NCBI RefSeq assembly: GCF_026191915.1
Contig: NZ_JAIMBY010000003.1
Span: 124,001-188,000, forward strand
Origin: Acidiphilium sp. PA
GTDB lineage: Bacteria > Pseudomonadota > Alphaproteobacteria > Acetobacterales > Acetobacteraceae
Length of the DNA: 64,000 nucleotides
Direction: 5' to 3'
Below the pieces are notes generated by a model that was not told the DNA's origin, searched no databases, and saw only the letters and a program-made list of their open reading frames with translations. The translations under genes and the position numbers were made by a program. This document shows positions 28,470 through 37,257 of this stretch, one piece after another. Positions within the stretch are counted from its first letter, which is position 1. Every line of letters starts with the position of its first letter.

Positions 28470-29146
28470 CGCCGGTACTGCGCCGCCAGAAGCACGGCGT
28501 CGGCGCCGGCGAGAAACCGTGCCAGCCGCGCGAGATTTCGCAGGCTGCGCCGCAGCCAGCCGTCGCGCGCATAGGCAGCGGCGTCGGTCAGGACGATCAT
28601 GTCGCAGGGTGCGAGCCGCGCGCGGCCGAGCCGGCGCGCGAGCGCGACGTCTTCCATCAGCGGCAGGGTCGGCATCCCGCCGATCGCGGTCAGCGTATCG
28701 CGGTGGATAAGCAGCGCCTGGTCGCCATAGGGCAGCCGGAGCAGCGCGCAGCGCAGCGCCGCACCGTATTCGATCAGCCGGGCGCGCGGATCGGCGCTCG
28801 CCAGGCGCAACCGCCCGTACCATGCCAGACTGGGCCGATTGCTGGCGATGCAACGGGACATCACGTCGTCCCAGCCGGGTTGCGGCAGCGCATCCGCATG
28901 CAGCAGCAGCAGCCACGCCGAGGGTGCGGCGGCGATGCCGCGGGAAACCTGCGCGCCCCGCCCGGCACCGCCGCTCACCACGATCGCGCCGTGCGATGCG
29001 GCGATCGCCACGGTGCCATCGGTGCTGCCGCCGTCGCTGATCACCACCGCGCCGACCAGGGCGGATCGTGCGAGCAGGGCCAGCAGCCCGGGCAGGGCAG
29101 GGGCCTCGTTCAGCGTCGGGATCACCACGGTCAGCGTCCCGCTCAT
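28466..29146 (-). CDS. glycosyltransferase family 2, TIGR04283 type
   Basis: 226 residues from the ATG at 29146, beginning MSGTLTVVIPTLNEAPALPG. GT2 motifs are 'VVISDGGSTDGTVAIAASHG', the 'LLLHADALPQPGW' DxD-like block and 'YGDQALLIHRDTLTAIGGMP'. It belongs to the MftF-like group linked to radical SAM/selenodomain gene sets. Its start overlaps the stop of the FAD oxidoreductase and its stop overlaps the TIGR04282 gene (4 bp each). Two small transferases together suggest successive glycosylation steps on one product. Confidence 0.87.
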   Translation of the reverse strand: MSGTLTVVIPTLNEAPALPGLLALLARSALVGAVVISDGGSTDGTVAIAASHGAIVVSGGAGRGAQVSRGIAAAPSAWLLLLHADALPQPGWDDVMSRCIASNRPSLAWYGRLRLASADPRARLIEYGAALRCALLRLPYGDQALLIHRDTLTAIGGMPTLPLMEDVALARRLGRARLAPCDMIVLTDAAAYARDGWLRRSLRNLARLARFLAGADAVLLAAQYRR

Positions 29147-31248
29147 CCGCGTCGCCAGGCGTGAAACCGTGCCAGCATCGCGAGCCCCCGCGCCGAGGCA
29201 TGGCGTTGCCGCCACATCCCCGCCACGGCGCGGATCGCTTCGGACCGGGTCGGGTAGGGGTAGATCACCCCGAGCAGTTTTTTCAGCCCGAGCTTGTGTT
29301 GCATCGCGATGGTAAAACCGGTCAGCATTTCGCCGGCCTGGGTACCCACGATGGTCGCACCCAGAATGCGGTCCGATCCTGGTTTGGTCAGCACCGTCAC
29401 GAAGCCGTCGGTATCGCCTTCGGCGATCGCGCGGTCGAGTTCGCTGAAGGCGTAGCGCGTCGTTTCGAACGCGATGCCGGCCGCGCGCGCCGCGCGCTGG
29501 TTCAGCCCGACCCGCGCGATTTCCGGGCTGGTATAGGTCACCGCCGGCACCGCCCGATAATCCGGCCGGAACCGCCAGAGCGGCGCGAACAACCCGTTCA
29601 GCGCGGCGAACCCGGCCTGGAATCCGGCGACATGGGTGAATTGATACGGCCCGGCGACATCGCCGCAGGCGAACACATTGGGCAGGATCGTCTGCAGCCA
29701 GGCGTCGGTCTCGATGGTTTTGGCCGGCGTCAGCGCGATGCCCAGCGCCTCCAGCCCGAACCCGGCGGTGCGCGGCACGCGACCCAGGGCGACCAGGATG
29801 CGGTCGAACCCGAGCCGCACCGGCGCATCGCCGTGCCTGGCTTCGAGCGAAAACCCCGCATCGTCGCGATGCACCGCGACGGCACGATGCCCGGTAAGCA
29901 CCGCGATACCATCCCGCCGCAGCGCAGCCGCCATCGCTGCTGAAACCTCATCATCCTCGCGCCCCAGCAGCCGGTCCGCCAGTTCCACCAGGGTCACCGT
30001 GCTGCCGAGCCGTGCGAAAGCCTGCGCCATTTCGCAGCCGATCGGCCCGCCGCCGAGCACCACCAGCCGCGCCGGCAACGTCTCGATATCCCACAGCGTT
30101 TCCGACGTCGCGAAGGGGCAATCCGCCAGTCCCGGCAGGTCGGGCAGCAGCGGTGCGGCACCGGTCGCGATCACGATCGCCCGCGTCGTCAGCGTTTCGC
30201 CATCAACCGAGACCGACCAGGGCGTTTCGATCGTCGCGTGGCCGCGTCGCACATCGACCCCCAGGGCCTGATAACGCGCCACCGAATCATGCGGCGCGAT
30301 CGCCGCGATCGCCGCGCGCACCGCACTGCGCGCCTCGTGGTAATCCATGCCGCTGCGCGCCGCGTGCAGCAGCGCTTTCGAGGGGACGCAGCCGGTATTC
30401 AGGCAATCGCCACCCATCGCCGCCTGTTCGATCAGCGTGACGCTCGCCTTCAGCGCGCTGGCGACATAGGCGGTGACCAACCCGGCCGAACCCGCGCCGA
30501 TCACCACCAGATTCCGATCGAACCGGCGCGGCCGCCGCCAGCCGGCATAGCGCTGGCGTGCCGCGAGCGCGTTGCGCAGCAGCGGGGCGGCAACCGGCAG
30601 CGCGGCCAGCAGCAGCAGCCCCGCGATCAGCCGTGGCGTCAGGATCGCCTGATGCGGCCCGAGGGTTGCGAGGCTGGCCCCCGCGTTGACGAAAATCACC
30701 GTCGCCGGCAGCATGCCGATCTGGCTCGCACCATAGAACCGCCGCAGGGGCAGGCTCGTCAGCCCGGCCAGCAGATTGATCGCGACGAATGGCACCGCCG
30801 GCACCAGCCGCAGCGAGATCAGGTAGAGCGCGCCATCCCGTGCGATCCCCCGTTCGATCCGCGCGAACAGGCCAGGAAACCACGCCAGCGCTGCATCGCG
30901 CAGCAGGAACCGCGCGCTCAGAAACGCGAGCGACGCGCCGATCGAGGCGGCGAACGAGACCAGAAGACTGCCCGCCACCACGCCGAACAGCGCCCCGGCC
31001 GCCAGCGTCAGCACGACCGCACCGGGCAGCGAGACCGCCGTCGCCACGACATAAAGGATGAAATAGAGCGCGAACGCCGCAACGCGGTGATGCGCCACCA
31101 CGTCTCCCAGTGCTGCGGCGTGCGCCTCCAGCCCCGCCAGTGTCAGCCGATGCCGCCCGAGCGCGATGACCGCCGCCACCAGCACGACCACCGAACCGAA
31201 TGCCGCCGGCCGCACCCAGAGAGCGCGCGGCGCCGCCGTGCCGCTCAT
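29143..31248 (-). CDS. fusion: VTT (SNARE-associated/DedA-like) membrane domain plus mercuric reductase-like FAD oxidoreductase
   Basis: 701 residues from the ATG at 31248. Residues ~15-230 are a multi-helix VTT domain (SLPGAVVLTLAAGALFGVVA, 'RLVPAVPFVAINLLAGLTSL'). Residues ~245-701 form a pyridine nucleotide-disulfide oxidoreductase: VVIGAGSAGLVTAYVAS, the redox pair GGDCLNTGCVPSK, NAD site 'VVLGGGPIGCEMAQAFARLG' and FAD site 'VFACGDVAGPYQFTH'. There is no N-terminal HMA domain and no C-terminal Cys pair as in MerA. The enzyme would be anchored in the inner membrane with the flavin domain in the cytoplasm. It overlaps both neighbours by 4 bp. Confidence 0.88.
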   Translation of the reverse strand: MSGTAAPRALWVRPAAFGSVVVLVAAVIALGRHRLTLAGLEAHAAALGDVVAHHRVAAFALYFILYVVATAVSLPGAVVLTLAAGALFGVVAGSLLVSFAASIGASLAFLSARFLLRDAALAWFPGLFARIERGIARDGALYLISLRLVPAVPFVAINLLAGLTSLPLRRFYGASQIGMLPATVIFVNAGASLATLGPHQAILTPRLIAGLLLLAALPVAAPLLRNALAARQRYAGWRRPRRFDRNLVVIGAGSAGLVTAYVASALKASVTLIEQAAMGGDCLNTGCVPSKALLHAARSGMDYHEARSAVRAAIAAIAPHDSVARYQALGVDVRRGHATIETPWSVSVDGETLTTRAIVIATGAAPLLPDLPGLADCPFATSETLWDIETLPARLVVLGGGPIGCEMAQAFARLGSTVTLVELADRLLGREDDEVSAAMAAALRRDGIAVLTGHRAVAVHRDDAGFSLEARHGDAPVRLGFDRILVALGRVPRTAGFGLEALGIALTPAKTIETDAWLQTILPNVFACGDVAGPYQFTHVAGFQAGFAALNGLFAPLWRFRPDYRAVPAVTYTSPEIARVGLNQRAARAAGIAFETTRYAFSELDRAIAEGDTDGFVTVLTKPGSDRILGATIVGTQAGEMLTGFTIAMQHKLGLKKLLGVIYPYPTRSEAIRAVAGMWRQRHASARGLAMLARFHAWRRG

Positions 31249-33008
31249 CGCGCGCCCATGCAGGAGGAGGCGCCGAACACGCAGAATTGCGCGCAATACG
31301 GATGATCGAGCGCAACCGGCCGCGCCGAAGCCGCCAGCGTCGATCCGAGATCGAACCGCGCCTCATAGGGCAGCAACGTGCATGCCACGATCGAGGCGCG
31401 AGACTCCCCCTTGCGCTGCACCACCATCCGCGCGGTCCGGCACATCGCATCCGCCCCGCGCGACCGCAGCGCCTGCCACGCCGCCGCCGCCACGCCGGCC
31501 ACGCCTGGCTCGGTCGTCAATTCCGCAAACAGCACCAGCGCCGCCGGATCGGTCGCATCGATCGCAAGTCCTTCGTCCGCGAACAGCCCGGCAAATCCCG
31601 CCCGAACCTCGGCCTCGCTCGCCAGCGCAGGATCGAACCGCGCCGCGACCGAGGGGGCGAATCCCGCCGCATCCAGCGCGCGCAGCCCGGCCAGCGCGGG
31701 CTGCCAGCTATCGGCGCCGCGCAACGCCTCATGACCGGACGGGGTGAAATGATCGAGCGAAACCCGCACCGCGAGCTTTGCCCCATGCGCCGCGCGCAGC
31801 GCCCGCAGCGCATCGAAATGCCGCTGCATCGGCCGCATCGCATTGGTCAGCACCAGCACGCGATACCCGCGGTCGAGCGCATCGCCCAGCATCGGCAGGA
31901 TCGCCGGGTTCATGAACGGTTCACCGCCGGTGAAGCCGATTTCGCGCAGGTCAGGCTGGAGCTCCCGCGCCTCGTCCAGCAAAGACGCCACGATTTCGGG
32001 CGCGATATAGGCGAGCCGGTCGTTGCGGGGGCTGCTCTCGATATAGCAGCCCCCGCATGCCAGATTGCACAGCGTGCCGGTGTTCACCCACAGCGTTTCC
32101 AGCCGCTCCAGCGCGACCACCGCATCGGCCGGCGGTGCGGCGGCTGCCGGCGCATCGCCGGGCACCGCGACCGTTGCGGGCGCCAGCGGCATCGCGGTCG
32201 CCGCCCGTTCCGCGAGCGGCAGGATATCGAAATTGGGCCACACCCCGGTCTCGATCGCGCCGGCGTAGTCCTCGGCCAGCCCCGCCGCGCGCATCGCGAA
32301 CGCCGCCGCACCGTGATCGAACGCGAGCGGCATCGGCGTAATACTGAACCCGTCGCCATGCGGCGTCAGCACCGAAAACCAGCCACGCGGGGTGCCATCG
32401 TTCGCCGGCAGCCCGACCGCACCGGCGTTGTGCCAGAGCTTGCCGCCCACCATCCGGGTGAAACCGAGGCCGCAATGCCCGGCGATCACGCCATCCACAC
32501 CGGTCAGCGCGATTTCATCGGCGAGCATCGCCTCAGGGTCCGAGCCGAACACGAAGCGGTTGATCCGGCTCGGTGCGCCATGCACGATCGCGAGACGCCG
32601 GCCGCCGATCGCAAGGTCGATCCGGCGCGGCAGCCCCGCCATCCAGCGTTTCGCGGCGGCATCGACGCGCGCATTGGCATAGCCGAACCAGCCGGCCGAA
32701 AGCCGATCGCACGCCGATCCGGCCGCGAAGCCGCAGCCGCAATCGGGCGCGTTCCGGGCGAGTTGCTCCTCGCAATTGCCCATCACGGTCGCGACCCGAT
32801 GGCCGCGGATCAGATCGACGCAGGCCTGCGGATCGGCGCCATAGGCCGCGATATCGCCGGTGCAGATCATCTGGTCCGGCGCGATGCCGAGCCGCCGCGC
32901 CTGATCGAACAGCGCCTCGGTCGCCTGAATATTGCTGTACGGGCCGCCGAAAATCAGCACCGGCCCGGTCGCTGTGATCAAGGGCACCGCCGCCTCGCCA
33001 TCAAACAT
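31245..33008 (-). CDS. fusion: degenerate metallophosphatase domain plus radical SAM domain
   Basis: 587 residues. Residues ~15-230 are calcineurin-like (GDIAAYGADP at 51-60, MGNCEE at 76-81, GHCGLG near 177, then LWHNAGAVG), but the first metal motif reads GGPYSN at 21-26 where active members have DxHSN. From ~305 a radical SAM domain follows, with CNLACGGC at 314-321 binding the [4Fe-4S] cluster and the SAM-contact block GFTGGEPFMNP at 358-368. The tail carries further Cys residues (YCAQFCVFGASSCMG). A linker rich in Ala/Pro joins the domains. It is the second gene of the operon. Substrate unknown. Confidence 0.85.
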   Translation of the reverse strand: MFDGEAAVPLITATGPVLIFGGPYSNIQATEALFDQARRLGIAPDQMICTGDIAAYGADPQACVDLIRGHRVATVMGNCEEQLARNAPDCGCGFAAGSACDRLSAGWFGYANARVDAAAKRWMAGLPRRIDLAIGGRRLAIVHGAPSRINRFVFGSDPEAMLADEIALTGVDGVIAGHCGLGFTRMVGGKLWHNAGAVGLPANDGTPRGWFSVLTPHGDGFSITPMPLAFDHGAAAFAMRAAGLAEDYAGAIETGVWPNFDILPLAERAATAMPLAPATVAVPGDAPAAAAPPADAVVALERLETLWVNTGTLCNLACGGCYIESSPRNDRLAYIAPEIVASLLDEARELQPDLREIGFTGGEPFMNPAILPMLGDALDRGYRVLVLTNAMRPMQRHFDALRALRAAHGAKLAVRVSLDHFTPSGHEALRGADSWQPALAGLRALDAAGFAPSVAARFDPALASEAEVRAGFAGLFADEGLAIDATDPAALVLFAELTTEPGVAGVAAAAWQALRSRGADAMCRTARMVVQRKGESRASIVACTLLPYEARFDLGSTLAASARPVALDHPYCAQFCVFGASSCMGAR

Positions 33009-34395
33009 AGCGCGCGGGCTCCGCCGCCAGTTGTTCGAGCGCGAGCCCCCGCGCCTCGATGCCGCCGCGCCGCCGCCACACCAGAATCGCCACCGCCCCC
33101 AGCGCCCAGAACCCCGCCAGCATCACCAGCGCGGCCGGCATGCTGCGCGCACCGACATAGCCGACCAGAAACGGCGACAGCGCAGCCCCGATCCGCCCGA
33201 CCGCGACCGACGCGCCGATGCCGGTCGCGCGCAGGCTGGTCGGGAACAATTCGGCAAAGGTCGGATAGGCGGCGATCCAACTGCCGGTCGCGAGCAGATT
33301 GACCAGTGCGAACCCCAGCATGATCGCGCCGGCACCCATGCCGGTGACGGCGGCAAAGCCGATCAGTGCCAGCGCGGTCGCCAGATAGAACCCGGCCACC
33401 GTCACGCCGCGGCCGAGCCGGTCGAGCAGCGATGCAGCGGCGAACCCGCCGATCAGCGCGCCCACGCTGCCTGCCAGGTAAAACACCGGCAGGCGCGCCG
33501 GCGGCAGATGCAGCGCCGGCAGCACCACGATCGGCAGAAACGCGAACAGCCCGTAGTAACCGGAAGCCTCGGCGAAATCGAGCACGGCGCCGAGCGCGAG
33601 CCGGCCGGGATAATGCCGCAGCAGCACGCGCAAGCCGTTCACCTCGCGCCGGACCCGTTGCACCACCGGCGCGGGCGCCAGGGGGGTCGAATCGGTCAGC
33701 CCCGCCGCGATCCGGGCGATGATCACCCGCGCATCTTCACGCCGCCCCGCCTCGATCAGCCAGCGCGGGCTTTCCGGCAGATGCCGGCGAAACCACGCCG
33801 CCGATAACGCAATGACGCCACCGAGCGCGAACACCACCCGCCAGCCGAGATCGGCCGGCAGCGCCGCCAGCACCAGCCAGGCCAGCAGGGCGGCGACGAA
33901 ACTGCCGACCGGCCAGAAATTCAGCACGATCGCCGAGGCCCGGCCGCGTGAACGGCTTGGCACCAGCTCCGCGATCGCCGCATTGATCGCCGCATACTCC
34001 GCAACGACCCCGATGCCCGCAATCAGCCGCAGCACCATCAACGCCGCCAGATCGGGCGCAAACGCGGTCGCCAGCGTCGCTGCGCCGTACAGCACCAGGC
34101 TGGCCAGAAACACCCGCCGCCGGCCGTACCGGTCCGACAGAATGCCGAACCCCGAAGCGCCAAGCATCAGCCCGGCGAACCAGGCCGCGAGGATGAAGGA
34201 CATGGCGTTGCTGCCGAGGTGGAAATGCTGGCGCAGCGCGCCCAGCACATTGCCGATCAACGTCACCTCGAACGCATCGAGCGCCCAGCCGAGGCCGAAC
34301 AGCAGGACGACGATGGTATGAAACCGGTTCCAGCGCAGATTGGCCAGAGTCTCGAGCAGGGTGGCATCGGTCGCGGCGGTGTCTGGTTCAGTCAT
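33001..34395 (-). CDS. MFS transporter
   Basis: A 464-residue, 12-helix major facilitator of the metabolite:H+ symporter or sugar-porter branch. It has 'LFGLGWALDAFEVTLIGNVLG', the loop motif SDRYGRRRVFLASLV and 'IGVVAEYAAINAAIAELVPSRSRGRA' (in parts). It heads the operon with the radical SAM fusion, overlapping it by 8 bp. It probably imports a precursor or exports the product of the pathway. The cytoplasmic N-terminus is short (about 25 residues). Confidence 0.87.
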   Translation of the reverse strand: MTEPDTAATDATLLETLANLRWNRFHTIVVLLFGLGWALDAFEVTLIGNVLGALRQHFHLGSNAMSFILAAWFAGLMLGASGFGILSDRYGRRRVFLASLVLYGAATLATAFAPDLAALMVLRLIAGIGVVAEYAAINAAIAELVPSRSRGRASAIVLNFWPVGSFVAALLAWLVLAALPADLGWRVVFALGGVIALSAAWFRRHLPESPRWLIEAGRREDARVIIARIAAGLTDSTPLAPAPVVQRVRREVNGLRVLLRHYPGRLALGAVLDFAEASGYYGLFAFLPIVVLPALHLPPARLPVFYLAGSVGALIGGFAAASLLDRLGRGVTVAGFYLATALALIGFAAVTGMGAGAIMLGFALVNLLATGSWIAAYPTFAELFPTSLRATGIGASVAVGRIGAALSPFLVGYVGARSMPAALVMLAGFWALGAVAILVWRRRGGIEARGLALEQLAAEPARYV

Positions 34396-34475
34396 TGGGG
34401 TCCATGGGTGATCGATATGGGGGAATACGGGCCAAGCGGGTCAATGGTTACAGCTGAGAGATCAGGGGAAGGGAA

Positions 34476-34605
34476 AGTCTTCTTTTTTGTGAACAAAAAA
34501 GAAGCAAAAAAACTTCGTTAATCTGGGCCCGTGGTGGTCCAAACGCCCGTGCCCCAGTGTAGGAAAGTTTTTTGCTTCTTTTTTTCAAAAAAGGAGCGCT
34601 TCTCT
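34476..34605. repeat. A/T-run palindromic repeat, full pair
   Basis: The left unit TCTTCTTTTTTGTGAACAAAAAAGAAG and the right unit GTTTTTTGCTTCTTTTTTTCAAAAAAGG flank a GC-rich centre (CTGGGCCCGTGGTGG, then AACGCCCGTGCCCC). It lies between the divergent MFS and FAD oxidoreductase genes, in the region that should hold their promoters. Confidence 0.85.
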
Positions 34606-34640
34606 TGCCTTGTCCCGAAACCCCGCCGAAACAACCCATC

Positions 34641-35798
34641 ATGCCCTCCGCCGCCCGCACCCTCGTCCTGATCGGCGGCGGCCACGCTCATGTGGCAGTG
34701 ATCCGCGCGTTTGCCATCAATCCGTTACCCGGCACCGCACTCACGGTGATCAGTCGCGAGACCGAAACGCCCTATTCGGGCATGCTGCCGGGCCTGATCG
34801 CCGGGTATTACACCCATGCCGAAGCGCATATCGATGTCGCAGCACTTTGCCGCCGTGCCGGCGCGCGTTTCATTCACGACGAAGCGGCCGGGCTCGATCT
34901 CGGGGGGCGGCGCGTGCTGTGCCGTGCGGGCCCGCCGGTGCCGTACGATTGCCTGTCGATCGATATCGGCTCCATCCCGTCGCCGCAGGCAGCGGGCATC
35001 GGGGTCAAGCCGATCCCAGCGTTTCTTGTCCATTGGCAGGCGCTGTGCGCCCGCGCGCTGGCCACGCCGGGGCGATTGCGCATCGGCGTCGTCGGCGCGG
35101 GGGCCGGCGGGGTCGAACTGGTGCTCGCGCTGCAAGTCCGGCTCGGAGACTTGCTGCGCGCCGCCGGCCGGCCGCACGATGCGCCGTGTTTCAGCCTGTT
35201 CGGCCAGGCCACCACCATACTGCCCGGTTTTGCCGGGTCGGCGCGCCGCCGGCTGGAACGTATCCTGCGCCGGCGCGGCATCGGCGTGTTCACCGGCCAG
35301 GCAATCGGCGCCACGGCGGACGGCGCGCTGCAAGGCGCGGACGGCACGCGGTTCGATCTCGATGATGTGATCTGGGCAACCGGCGGTGCACCCGCGCCCT
35401 GGCTGGTCCAAACGGGGCTTGCGCTCGATTCACGGGGCTTCATCGCGGTGCACGACACGCTGCAATCGATCTCGCATCCGGCCGTGTTCGCGGCGGGTGA
35501 CATTGCCAGCATCATCGGGCGCGCGGTGCCGAAATCCGGTGTCCATGCGGTCCGGCAGGGCAAGCCGCTCGCGGCCAATCTGCGCCGCGCGCTGTGCGGC
35601 GAGGCGCTGGCGCCGTTCCAGCCGCAGCGCCACGCCCTTGCGCTGATCGGCACCGGCGATGGCCAGGCGGTCGCCGTGAAAGGCGCCTGGAGTGCCGAAG
35701 GGCGCTGGGTCTGGCTCTGGAAAGACCGGATCGACCGGCGTTTCATGCGCCGCTACACCAATGTGCCGGAGCATGCCCGCCCCGATCATCAACGCTGA
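34641..35798 (+). CDS. FAD-dependent oxidoreductase, SelD N-terminal-like (TIGR03169)
   Basis: 385 residues from the ATG at 34641. It starts RTLVLIGGGHAHVAVIRAFA, a dinucleotide-binding motif. It continues with SRETETPYSGMLPGLIAGYY and 'GVVGAGAGGVELVLALQ', and ends its FAD domain with 'HPAVFAAGDIASI'. This matches the NADH dehydrogenase-like flavoprotein that elsewhere is fused to the N-terminus of selenophosphate synthase SelD. Here it stands alone, divergent from the radical SAM operon, which supports a shared function. It overlaps the convergent fliM gene by 10 bp. Confidence 0.85.
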   Translation: MPSAARTLVLIGGGHAHVAVIRAFAINPLPGTALTVISRETETPYSGMLPGLIAGYYTHAEAHIDVAALCRRAGARFIHDEAAGLDLGGRRVLCRAGPPVPYDCLSIDIGSIPSPQAAGIGVKPIPAFLVHWQALCARALATPGRLRIGVVGAGAGGVELVLALQVRLGDLLRAAGRPHDAPCFSLFGQATTILPGFAGSARRRLERILRRRGIGVFTGQAIGATADGALQGADGTRFDLDDVIWATGGAPAPWLVQTGLALDSRGFIAVHDTLQSISHPAVFAAGDIASIIGRAVPKSGVHAVRQGKPLAANLRRALCGEALAPFQPQRHALALIGTGDGQAVAVKGAWSAEGRWVWLWKDRIDRRFMRRYTNVPEHARPDHQR

Positions 35799-36805
35799 TC
35801 CACCGGCGTTACCTTGCGGTCGATCGCGGCGGCGATCCGGCCGTTGCGCACGCCAAGCTGCGCGTCGAACAGGCTGATTTCGCCGCAGCGCAACGTGATC
35901 GGCGCGCCCCTCGGCGTGCCGAGCGGCATGATGTCGCCCTCTTTCAGCGCCATCAACGCGCTGAGCTTCATGGTTTGCTGATCGAGCACGGCTTCGAGTT
36001 CGATGTCGGTGTGCCAAAGCTCCTCGGCCAGATGCGCCTCCCAGATCGAATCCCGGCCGAATTTTTCACCCATGAACTGCTGGAGCAGCAACTCGCGCAC
36101 CGGTTCGATCGTGGCATAGGGCAGGATGATGCCGACCGAGCCCTGCCGGCTCGCCGTCGTCATCCCGATCCGCGCGGTCAGCGCCGCGCCGGAATTGCGG
36201 CCCACCGCGGCGAAGCGCGGATCGGTCTCGGTGCGCTCCAGTTCGAACGTCACCGCACAGATCGGCGCGAAACTCACCGTCAGATCCTGCAGCACGATGC
36301 GGATCAGCCGTTCGGTCAGGTTGCGCTCGATCGAGGTGAGCGGGCGGATCGCATGCTGCTGGCTCGCGGGCACGCTGCGGCCGCCGAGCAGGATTTCGGT
36401 CAGGTTGTAAATCGTGTCGTAATCGATCACCAGAATGCCGAGATTATCCCACTCCAGCGCGCGAAACACCGCCAGCAGCGAGGTTTGCCCGCTGCCCGGC
36501 GCGCTGACCCCGGCGATGCTCTCGGTCAGCCGCTGCGAGGCGAGGGCGGCGAGCCTGACATCGACATTGTCCTGAAACAGATTGCGCAGGCTGCCGCCAA
36601 GGATGCGGGCCAGCCGCTCGAACACGATTTCCGCCATCGGCAGGCGTTCGTAGCGCACCGCGTTGCCATGGATCAGCCGGTTGAGCGGCGGCGTGGCCGG
36701 TTCGGGCGCGGCGGACTCGCCCTGCGTGCCGAGGATCATGTCGATTTCAGCCTGCGCGAGCAGGGACTCAGCCGCCTCACCCCCGGAACCCATCATCGCC
36801 ATCAA
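35789..36805 (-). CDS. fliM: flagellar motor switch protein FliM
   Basis: A 338-residue C-ring protein. The N-terminal CheY-binding peptide is present (LLAQAEIDMILG, compare LSQxEIDALL). A CheC-like middle domain follows (VRYERLPMAEIVFERLARIL, 'LLGGRSVPASQQHAIRPLTSIE'), then the C-terminal SpoA domain ('LKEGDIMPLGTPRGAPITL'). It controls switching of flagellar rotation. No other flagellar gene lies in the window, so this is an orphan location. Full length; it should be functional if the rest of the flagellum is present. Confidence 0.93.
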   Translation of the reverse strand: MMAMMGSGGEAAESLLAQAEIDMILGTQGESAAPEPATPPLNRLIHGNAVRYERLPMAEIVFERLARILGGSLRNLFQDNVDVRLAALASQRLTESIAGVSAPGSGQTSLLAVFRALEWDNLGILVIDYDTIYNLTEILLGGRSVPASQQHAIRPLTSIERNLTERLIRIVLQDLTVSFAPICAVTFELERTETDPRFAAVGRNSGAALTARIGMTTASRQGSVGIILPYATIEPVRELLLQQFMGEKFGRDSIWEAHLAEELWHTDIELEAVLDQQTMKLSALMALKEGDIMPLGTPRGAPITLRCGEISLFDAQLGVRNGRIAAAIDRKVTPVDQR

Positions 36806-36896
36806 ACCTCATCTGCACGAAACGATCGGCCCGGTCAGCTCCGGGCCCGCTCAGTATCGGTCGCAGAGGTTAATATTTCGTTGCGCGGCGACGATT

Positions 36897-37142
36897 TCAG
36901 AGCCCATGACCAAGATTGATCGCGCGTGCGCTGGTCACGGCACCGCCGATCGCACCGATCGCGCCGCCGATCAAGGCGCCGCCCGCGGGTCCGGTGCCGG
37001 TCGCCGCGCCGATGATCGCACCCGTGCCGGCACCGATCGCGCCCCCGGAAAGCGCACGGCTGCCCGGCGTGTAGCCGCAGCCGGCCAAGCCGAGCGTCGC
37101 ACCCAGGAGGCTGATGACAAGACCGAAAGCGCGTAATTTCAT
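36897..37142 (-). CDS. small glycine-zipper lipoprotein
   Basis: 81 residues from the ATG at 37142. A lipoprotein signal (MKLRAFGLVISLLGATLGLAGC) has the lipobox LAGC. A glycine-zipper region follows (GGAIGAGTGAIIGAATGTGP, then GGALIGGAIGAIGGAV). It is probably anchored in the outer membrane, like SlyB/OmpA-zipper proteins. It is divergent from the GbsR-like regulator gene, and the intergenic region (142 bp) carries that regulator's palindrome and promoter. The longer open frame upstream is rejected. Confidence 0.8.
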   Translation of the reverse strand: MKLRAFGLVISLLGATLGLAGCGYTPGSRALSGGAIGAGTGAIIGAATGTGPAGGALIGGAIGAIGGAVTSARAINLGHGL

Positions 37143-37228
37143 GATCGTAATTCCCGTGATTGATGAGAGGCGCGGATCTGGGGCCGATAACGCCCGATCA
37201 TGTCCATTGCATGGCAGGGACGGGGCGG

Positions 37229-37256
37229 TTGACAGGCGGGTTTTCGACATTATTGC
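37229..37256 (+). promoter_or_regulatory. sigma-70-type promoter of the GbsR-like regulator gene
   Basis: TTGACA (37229-37234) is a perfect -35. TATTGC (37251-37256) is a fair -10 with a 16-bp spacer. The palindrome at 37258-37277 begins 2 bp downstream, over the expected transcription start. Confidence 0.55.
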
Positions 37257-37257
37257 T

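Noticed and set aside
31200-33302. 700-codon plus-strand frame opposite the radical SAM fusion gene
   Set aside because: Shadow frame; the minus strand encodes clear radical SAM and metallophosphatase motifs.
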